From NCBI RefSeq assembly GCF_918741275.1, contig NZ_CAKKNA010000015.1, forward strand, positions 21,920 through 85,919: a stretch of DNA of 64,000 nt. Direction: 5' to 3'. Under the pieces are notes generated by a model. The model saw only the letters and a program-made list of their open reading frames with translations, was not told the DNA's origin and made no database searches. The position numbers were made by a program, and so were the translations under genes. Origin of the DNA: Bacillus sp. CECT 9360. GTDB taxonomy: Bacteria; Bacillota; Bacilli; Bacillales; DSM-1321. Positions 58,184 to 64,000 of the stretch are shown here, piece after piece. How positions within the stretch are numbered: position 1 is the first letter of the stretch; the number at the start of each line of letters is the position of its first letter.

Positions 58184-59119
58184 TTATAGGTTCATCTCTT
58201 CAACCTGAACGCTTTCGCTAGCAGCAGACTTCTTTGGTTTTAGCGTCAATAATACTACCATGAAGATAATGCATAGCGCACCAATCCCCTGATAAAGACC
58301 AAAGGGAATGCCGAGCAAAAGCACAGAAGATATTACAGCCGACAGCGGTTCGGAACATGACAGCAAACTGCTTTCCTTCGCTGTAATAAAACGCATACTG
58401 TCAATGAATAAATAAAATGGGATTAACGTACCGAAAATGATGACAAATAGAATTAAGCTATAGGTTGTTAAATCCAAGGAAGCCACGTTAAATGAAAGCG
58501 GCGGATACACCGGACTTAAAGCGAGGCCGCCAATCATCATTCCCCAGCCTACGACAATGATCGAGTTATATTCCTTTACTAATTTTCCAGAATAAAGCGT
58601 ATAAAAAGCCAGCGCAAATGCTGATAATATTCCCCAGATAAAACCCGCCTTCGGTACAGCCAGTGTCTGCGGTGTGCCATCCGTCAACAGAAGAAATGTC
58701 CCGGCAAGCGTCAACGTAACCGCTATAATTTCAAACATATTCGGTACAGTGCGCAGTTTTACCAAAAAATATCCCAGAATAATCACTGGGGCGGCGTATT
58801 GCAGTAAGGTAGCGACTGCCGCATTGCCAGCATCTATAGAGGCAAAATAGGTGTACTGCACTCCCAGCATTCCAAATAAACCAAATAGCAAAAAGTGTGA
58901 AGCCGAATATTTATTTTTCCACACTTCCCATACAGCCTGCTTGTTGCGCCCTAATAAAGCCAACATGAGAAACAAAAATCCCGAACCGAGCAGCCTGACC
59001 GTAACAAGCCAGCCCATCGTTACACTGCTGTTTTGGAATAAGTGTTGCGCAACAGTTCCCGAAATCCCCCATAAAGAAGCAGCAACAACGACCATTAAAT
59101 AACCTTTATACTTTTTCAT
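58184..59119 (-). CDS. DMT superfamily permease (EamA)
   Basis: A 311-residue permease with ten hydrophobic helices in two EamA halves: MVVVAASLWGISGTVAQHLF and GFIWGILSAFALAFYTLYSGKLV open the halves; GLFGMLGVQYTYFASIDAGNAAVATLLQYAAPVIIL and FITAKESSLLSCSEPLSAVISSVLL close them. Exports or imports amino acids or metabolites; substrate unknown. ATG at 59119 follows AAGGTG. Not part of the glcU-gdh transcript, which ends in a terminator just upstream. Confidence 0.88.
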   Translation of the reverse strand: MKKYKGYLMVVVAASLWGISGTVAQHLFQNSSVTMGWLVTVRLLGSGFLFLMLALLGRNKQAVWEVWKNKYSASHFLLFGLFGMLGVQYTYFASIDAGNAAVATLLQYAAPVIILGYFLVKLRTVPNMFEIIAVTLTLAGTFLLLTDGTPQTLAVPKAGFIWGILSAFALAFYTLYSGKLVKEYNSIIVVGWGMMIGGLALSPVYPPLSFNVASLDLTTYSLILFVIIFGTLIPFYLFIDSMRFITAKESSLLSCSEPLSAVISSVLLLGIPFGLYQGIGALCIIFMVVLLTLKPKKSAASESVQVEEMNL

Positions 59120-59193
59120 AGCCCACACCTTCGTTATCTGAAAATTCTTTCCAATAACTAGTATTATACATGCATCGAGGCTAAAATGGGCCA

Positions 59194-59223
59194 TAAAAAA
59201 ACAAGGGAGTAAATCTCCCTTGT
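59194..59223 (-). terminator. Terminator of glcU-gdh
   Basis: ACAAGGGAG pairs with CTCCCTTGT and is followed by TTTTTTT on the minus strand. Confidence 0.88.
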
Positions 59224-59228
59224 CCTGA

Positions 59229-60020
<792 letters not shown>

Positions 60021-60027
60021 TCACTCC

Positions 60028-60882
60028 TTATCTTTTTGTCATACCGAGTAAAACGCCGCCCGCAATTACAAGCGCACATCCAATGATTACAAAAATTAGT
60101 TCTCTTTTTGATTTCTTTTCTCCTAAAAGGAATATCCCGCCAAGCGTTGAAATGACGATGCCCATTTGCGAAAATGAAAACCCTACGGCCACGCCTACCT
60201 TTGGGTTTGCCAGAAGCAAACCAATATTTCCGATCGCCCACATCAGACCCGTTAAAATATTTCGGAACGCGTACTTTGTAAACGGTTTGTGACGAGCAGA
60301 AAGAATGAGCGCTCCGATGAGCATTCCGATTGACTGCGGTAAAATCGCGGCCCAGCCCTCAATCTCAAACCATCTAACAATTACCACATAGCCGATAAAA
60401 CCAAGTGAAGACACAACGAGTACAAGCAACCCCTTTTTGAAGTTCTCATCTTTATCGTCTTCTCCTTTTTTCCCCACTGCGGTAAAAATTACACCACCGA
60501 TAATACAAATCAATGCGATTACTCCAAGAACGATGGTGGTAGTGTTTGTCCATTCCTTGAAGACGATAACGCCGAACAGTGTTGTACCGAGCAATTGCAT
60601 TCCGGTTGAGATGGGCACCGTTTTCGAAACACCCATATATTTGACACTGTTCAATTGATAAAGCTGCCCGACCGCCCAGGAAATCCCTGAGATGGCCCCT
60701 ACTACCCATACGACTGCACTCATATCAGGTTTGTTGATAAAAAACATGACAATAGCAAAGATCATCGAACCAAAAGTAATGCCTAATGTCTGACTATAGG
60801 CATTGCCGCCAAGCTTGACGCTGACTAATACAATGCTTCCCCACATAACCGCAGGGAGCAACGCAAATAAAATCCCTTCCAT
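60028..60882 (-). CDS. glcU: Glucose uptake protein GlcU (GRP family)
   Basis: A 284-residue permease with ten helices of the glucose/ribose porter (GRP) family: LLPAVMWGSIVLVSVKLGGN at the N-terminus, GISWAVGQLYQLNSVKYMGVSKTVPISTG and FSFQMGIVISTLGGIFLLGEKKSKREL-like C-terminal half. In Bacillus glcU-gdh is expressed in the forespore. A sigma-G-like promoter is present upstream at 60971-60999. Confidence 0.94.
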   Translation of the reverse strand: MEGILFALLPAVMWGSIVLVSVKLGGNAYSQTLGITFGSMIFAIVMFFINKPDMSAVVWVVGAISGISWAVGQLYQLNSVKYMGVSKTVPISTGMQLLGTTLFGVIVFKEWTNTTTIVLGVIALICIIGGVIFTAVGKKGEDDKDENFKKGLLVLVVSSLGFIGYVVIVRWFEIEGWAAILPQSIGMLIGALILSARHKPFTKYAFRNILTGLMWAIGNIGLLLANPKVGVAVGFSFSQMGIVISTLGGIFLLGEKKSKRELIFVIIGCALVIAGGVLLGMTKR

Positions 60883-60970
60883 TGCTTATCCTTCTTTCCT
60901 GCACAATCATATAATTTGCCTTCTATGTTTACTCCATGTGCTAACAAGCTATCTTATTTATTCCCTTATG

Positions 60971-60999
60971 TAATATGTAGAAACATGAAAAATTATTCA
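60971..60999 (-). promoter_or_regulatory. Sigma-G-like promoter of glcU-gdh
   Basis: TGAATA (60994-60999), 16 bp, CATATTA (60971-60977) on the minus strand. Both elements match the forespore sigma-G pattern, with spacing 1 bp short, and the operon is known to be sigma-G dependent in B. subtilis. Confidence 0.55.
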
Positions 61000-61041
61000 G
61001 AAAATTAGAGGAATTCCTCGAAATTTACTGATATTTTTCGA

Positions 61042-61107
61042 TTGACAAAACGAAAAAGCCATCTTAAAATCATTATATGTCAACTTTAAATAAATAAAGG
61101 TTTACAT
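61042..61107 (+). promoter_or_regulatory. Sigma-A promoter and BirA-type operator of bioY
   Basis: TTGACA (61042-61047), 17 bp, TAAAAT (61065-61070). Just downstream, ATGTCAAC (61077-61084) and GTTTACAT (61100-61107) form an inverted repeat with a 15-bp AT-rich centre, overlapping the expected transcription start. This is the form of a Bacillus BirA operator, so biotin would repress bioY. Confidence 0.75.
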
Positions 61108-61121
61108 TGAGGGGGAAGAAG

Positions 61122-61688
61122 ATGCAACAAAATCGAGAAAAATTAAGAATGATGATCATTACTGCTCTATTTGCAGCGATTATCGGGATACTGGCACAAG
61201 TAAACATTCCGCTTCCGCTTGTCCCAATTACCGGGCAAACACTGGCAATCGGCTTGGCGGCTACCATCTTAGGTTCCCGCTACGGAACGTTAGCCGTTAT
61301 TTTATACTTAATTATCGGCGCAGCCGGAATTCCGGTATTCGCTGAAATGTCAGCCGGCATCTCTAAAATTTTTGGACCGACCGGCGGGTATTTAGTCGGT
61401 TTCATTCCGACCGCTTTCTTAACCGGACTTATTCTGGAAAAGACAAAATTCACCGTGACCAACGCCATTTTAGCGAACATCGTCGGAATGGTGATCACTT
61501 TGACTTTCGGTACCATTTGGTTAAAAATCGTTGCTTCTTTATCATGGACAGCCGCTATCGCGGGTGGGGCAGCTCCATTCCTCATCGTTGGCGTCATTAA
61601 AGCGGTGATTGCCGGCTGGGTGGGAATCCTCGTGCGGAATCGCCTTGAGGCATCGAGAATGCTTCCACAAGGAAAGCTTTCCGTATAA
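61122..61688 (+). CDS. bioY: Biotin transporter substrate-binding component BioY
   Basis: A 188-residue membrane protein with six helices, the S-component that captures biotin. PLVPITGQTLAIGLAATILGSRYGTLAVILYLIIGAAGIPVFA and the GPTGGYLVGFIPTAF region are the BioY signature. ATG at 61122 follows GAGGGGG. No biotin biosynthesis genes are near. Preceded by a BirA-type operator. Confidence 0.95.
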   Translation: MQQNREKLRMMIITALFAAIIGILAQVNIPLPLVPITGQTLAIGLAATILGSRYGTLAVILYLIIGAAGIPVFAEMSAGISKIFGPTGGYLVGFIPTAFLTGLILEKTKFTVTNAILANIVGMVITLTFGTIWLKIVASLSWTAAIAGGAAPFLIVGVIKAVIAGWVGILVRNRLEASRMLPQGKLSV

Positions 61689-61696
61689 ATTGGAAC

Positions 61697-61745
61697 TAAA
61701 AGAAGCCCGTCTCTGCATTAATATAAGCAGAAACGGGCTTCTTTA
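61697..61745. terminator. Bidirectional terminator after bioY
   Basis: AAAGAAGCCCGT and ACGGGCTTCTTT arms extended by TCTGC/GCAGA, between bioY and the convergent kinase gene. Confidence 0.9.
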
Positions 61746-61769
61746 GTAATTAAGTCTTATTCTTGTTTA

Positions 61770-62771
61770 TTAAGCAAGCAATGAATCTAAATCAATGATC
61801 GTTTCCCGGCGCTCCACCCGCCCTTTCACCGCTTCAAAAAAATTCTTCTCATGCTCGGTCATTCGGGAGAAGTCGAATTTCTTGTACAAAACGGAAAGCA
61901 GCACAATATCACGCAGCCTTAAAAACAATGGAATCGCTTCAATTGTCCCTTCTGCAAGCTTGTTTTCTTTTCGATAGCCTTCTAGAAACCTAGTAAAGAA
62001 ACGCTTAGCAAATTCGTCTCGCCCCTCTTGCATATGTAAATCCCTCTGAAAAACAATATAGTACAATGGAATCGCAATATCGCTGGCGAACCAATGATAG
62101 GCACAGTCATCAAAATCAAAAAGATTCAATTCTCCTTCGTGAACAAGAAAGTTACCGGAGTGCAAATCTGAATGAATAAGCCCGTAGTTGTCAGTTGTTT
62201 TCGGAAGATTTGAAATAGCTGAGACCACTTGATCCCGATAGGCCATAACTTTCGCATCGATATCCGGCTTGATTTTCTCTATTTCAAACAATTCTTCTTC
62301 ATCCCAGTGAGGGCGCGAGATTCCCGCGGGATGCTGATACGTCTTTGTAATCTTGTTCATTTTCCCCATCGCTGCGCCCCATTTACTCGCAAGCTCTTGA
62401 TCTCTTTCTAGATCTCTCCAGCCGACTTGGCTTCCGGGAAGTTTTTCGTAGCAGCTCATATAAAATTCTGTTCCGTCCTCTGCTTGTACTCGTTCAATAT
62501 ATCGCCCGTTTATGGAAGTAAAATGCTCATATACGCATGAGCCGTTCCGTTTTAAATAAGCAACCCAATCGCTTTCTGCCTGCAGAAGTTCATAGCTCCG
62601 GTGCGAAGAGTGGGTGTAGCGGACGATGACTTCAATTCCATCTCTATGGCCGCTGTAAACATAATTCTCGAAGTCACCAATTTTTTTCAGGCTTTCCGTT
62701 TTCACCTGAAAGATTGCGGCACCCCTTTGTAATATCTCATCGCTGAAAACCATTTCAACCGTTCTTTCCAT
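61770..62771 (-). CDS. Aminoglycoside phosphotransferase (APH) family kinase
   Basis: A 333-residue protein-kinase-like fold enzyme. The catalytic loop is GLIHSDLHSGNFLV (HxDxxxxN) and the metal-binding motif is LFDFDDCAYHW. Upstream, EVIVRYTHSSHRS carries a possible ATP-binding strand. Close in style to Bacillus YerI-type stress kinases rather than to antibiotic-resistance APH enzymes; substrate unknown. ATG at 62771 follows GGGGGAG. Confidence 0.88.
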   Translation of the reverse strand: MERTVEMVFSDEILQRGAAIFQVKTESLKKIGDFENYVYSGHRDGIEVIVRYTHSSHRSYELLQAESDWVAYLKRNGSCVYEHFTSINGRYIERVQAEDGTEFYMSCYEKLPGSQVGWRDLERDQELASKWGAAMGKMNKITKTYQHPAGISRPHWDEEELFEIEKIKPDIDAKVMAYRDQVVSAISNLPKTTDNYGLIHSDLHSGNFLVHEGELNLFDFDDCAYHWFASDIAIPLYYIVFQRDLHMQEGRDEFAKRFFTRFLEGYRKENKLAEGTIEAIPLFLRLRDIVLLSVLYKKFDFSRMTEHEKNFFEAVKGRVERRETIIDLDSLLA

Positions 62772-63333
62772 ATATTCTCCCCCACCGTATTTTAATTTTT
62801 GGAATATATACCCATATACCATTTTATCATGTTATTTTCAGAAACATCATAAAAAAATCCTTATCTCGGCGTTTTATTGAAGAATAAGATAATTGCTTTT
62901 CACATTGAAATTAAGGACACAGAACTCTAAATGGCTCTGTTAAAGAAAGCTGTTATCTTATAAAACTACCATGAAAATAAACATCTCTAACTCCGAAAAA
63001 AGACAATAACTAAGAAACCCATCTCATTCGTTAAAAAAAATGGGGAAAGCCACAATTCATTGATCTATGGATTGGATTGACTGGATTAGAAACAGTATCG
63101 ACAGTTCAGTATATTTTCATTCTCTGTGGTGCAGCGATGATTTTGCCGCTTCATGGATGGCTAACGAGGAGTTCAAGAACTCAAATATAAGATATAATTT
63201 TAGTTGTGGTAAAATATGTATAGTAGTATCTTCTTGTGACAGATGCTCGGAGAGGTAATTTTGTCTTATTAGGTACAATATCTATTTGTAATAAATAGCG
63301 ACTTTATTTGATCAAATCTCTTGAGGTGATTGT
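62772..63333. other. 560-bp AT-rich intergenic region
   Basis: No gene, terminator or RNA structure that I can support. A 63-codon open frame (63067-63258) lacks a ribosome binding site and has an implausible composition. Confidence 0.5.
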
Positions 63334-63735
63334 ATGTTAGAAGAACTTAGAAAAATTAATATGAAAACGGCTGTATTTATGGCGATGTGTTTTTACTCTT
63401 TGACATTCTTAATCCAAGTTCTTATTATTAGCGGCATTATTCCATTAACATGGGTTAATGGTGGACGGTCTGAATCCTTCGCAACTCAGCTACCAATATC
63501 TATTATCAATATCATTATTTCTATTATCGGAGGAGTTATTACGCTAATTGTTGGCGGAAATATATTATATAAATACAAAAGAGGTATAACCGTTATAAGT
63601 TGGTTTTTTGTTGTACTTTGGTCTTTTGGGTTTATACTACAATTGTTAGGAACACCTTTTGAAAAAATGGTTATTTCGTTAATATTGCTTCTTGGTGTCA
63701 TCTCGAACTTGCGTATGGCGATTGAAAAAAGATAG
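63334..63735 (+). CDS. Small four-helix membrane protein
   Basis: A 133-residue protein with four hydrophobic helices (AVFMAMCFYSLTFLIQVLIISGI, IINIIISIIGGVITLIVGG, VISWFFVVLWSFGFILQ, MVISLILLLGVISNL). GAGGTG precedes ATG by 6 nt. No family recognised. Confidence 0.7.
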   Translation: MLEELRKINMKTAVFMAMCFYSLTFLIQVLIISGIIPLTWVNGGRSESFATQLPISIINIIISIIGGVITLIVGGNILYKYKRGITVISWFFVVLWSFGFILQLLGTPFEKMVISLILLLGVISNLRMAIEKR

Positions 63736-63883
63736 CGGTAAAACAATAATTTTTAAAACATGAAACAAAGGAAATCATTTGTGAAAAAATGTTAGACTTT
63801 CAACACTATTCTTTAACAGAGCCTTTTGATAAAGAGAAAAAAATTAAGTTTTGTTGTTAAACTACAGGGTGCTTTCGTATTAT

Positions 63884-63918
63884 AGGGTTAACCAGTTTTT
63901 ACTGGTTGACCTTTTTTT
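63884..63918 (+). terminator. Terminator near the right edge
   Basis: GGTtAACCAGT-tttt-ACTGGTTgACC followed by seven T. It lies 150 bp after the membrane protein gene. The last 80 bp of the window hold nothing I can name. Confidence 0.85.
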
Positions 63919-64000
63919 AATAGGACCTATTATTTCAGTAGCCAGGGTAGAACGTACGGGTGCGTGGGAGTGAGATCTCGTCAACTAAACTGTTCACCCC

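Noticed and set aside
63067..63258. 63-codon plus-strand ORF
   Set aside because: No ribosome binding site, unusual Trp/Cys/Ser content, no downstream terminator.

Overview
The window is chromosomal DNA of a low-GC, endospore-forming member of the Bacillaceae. The evidence is the set of sporulation genes (cotJABC, a spoVAC/spoVAD cluster, a SleL-type cortex hydrolase, a glcU-gdh operon), Bacillus-type small proteins (YkuS, YdjO x2, YozQ and probably YpzG and YuzL), GGAGG-type ribosome binding sites, frequent TTG/GTG starts and Rho-independent terminators after most operons. Species cannot be named from this sequence alone. I found no rRNA, tRNA, CRISPR array or intact transposase gene.

Layout. 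0-10 kb: a carbon-nitrogen hydrolase/GNAT pair, an ABC exporter, a VanW protein, a secreted-protein pseudogene carrying both a nonsense codon and a frameshift, a sleL-type gene, a benzil-reductase-like SDR and dacC. 10-15 kb: a transposase-less element with terminal inverted repeats, the formaldehyde-fixing pair hxlA-hxlB, then a compact SpoVA-type cluster (DUF1657, spoVAC, spoVAD, DUF1657, DUF421-DUF1657 fusion). 15-26 kb: an electrophile/quinone and redox stress zone. It holds the mhqO-mhqA-mhqD-flavin reductase operon behind a perfect 18-bp MhqR-type palindrome, a Fur-box-controlled heme-monooxygenase-like gene, an OsmC protein, and an azoreductase divergent from a YodB/CatR-like regulator. 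Small spore-type genes, corA and an MFS gene are interspersed. 26-46 kb: DUF2935, a thioredoxin-reductase-like flavoprotein, an MBL hydrolase, an SGNH hydrolase/ABC-2 transporter operon, two tandem copies of a ~195-nt 6S-like RNA gene, an MFS transporter, an orphan PAS histidine kinase, a nuclease-helicase of the DinG/XPD type, YitT, two ydjO genes, recQ and a YocH-like wall protein. 46-64 kb: cotJABC, cvfB, a nitronate monooxygenase-like gene, an AlaX editing protein, an ABC-F ATPase, an AI-2E family permease, a Gly/Tyr-rich coat-like protein, a DMT permease, glcU-gdh, bioY with a BirA-type operator and an APH-family kinase.

The most unusual feature is a set of seven intergenic arrays (near 1.9, 12.0, 21.2, 28.2, 47.6, 53.0 and 57.9 kb). 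Each is built from degenerate units of 20-21 bp, about two helical turns, and most arrays have their own core word. All abut the 3' end of at least one gene, and four sit between convergent genes. The largest has 28 units. They are not CRISPRs and not convincing genes, and I know of no described family that matches them.

Functionally, the region combines spore coat, germination and cortex functions with detoxification (formaldehyde, quinones, azo compounds, peroxides) and scattered housekeeping (recQ, cvfB, bioY, corA). Start codons below were chosen by ribosome binding site position. All functional statements rest on recognising families by eye, without database searches.
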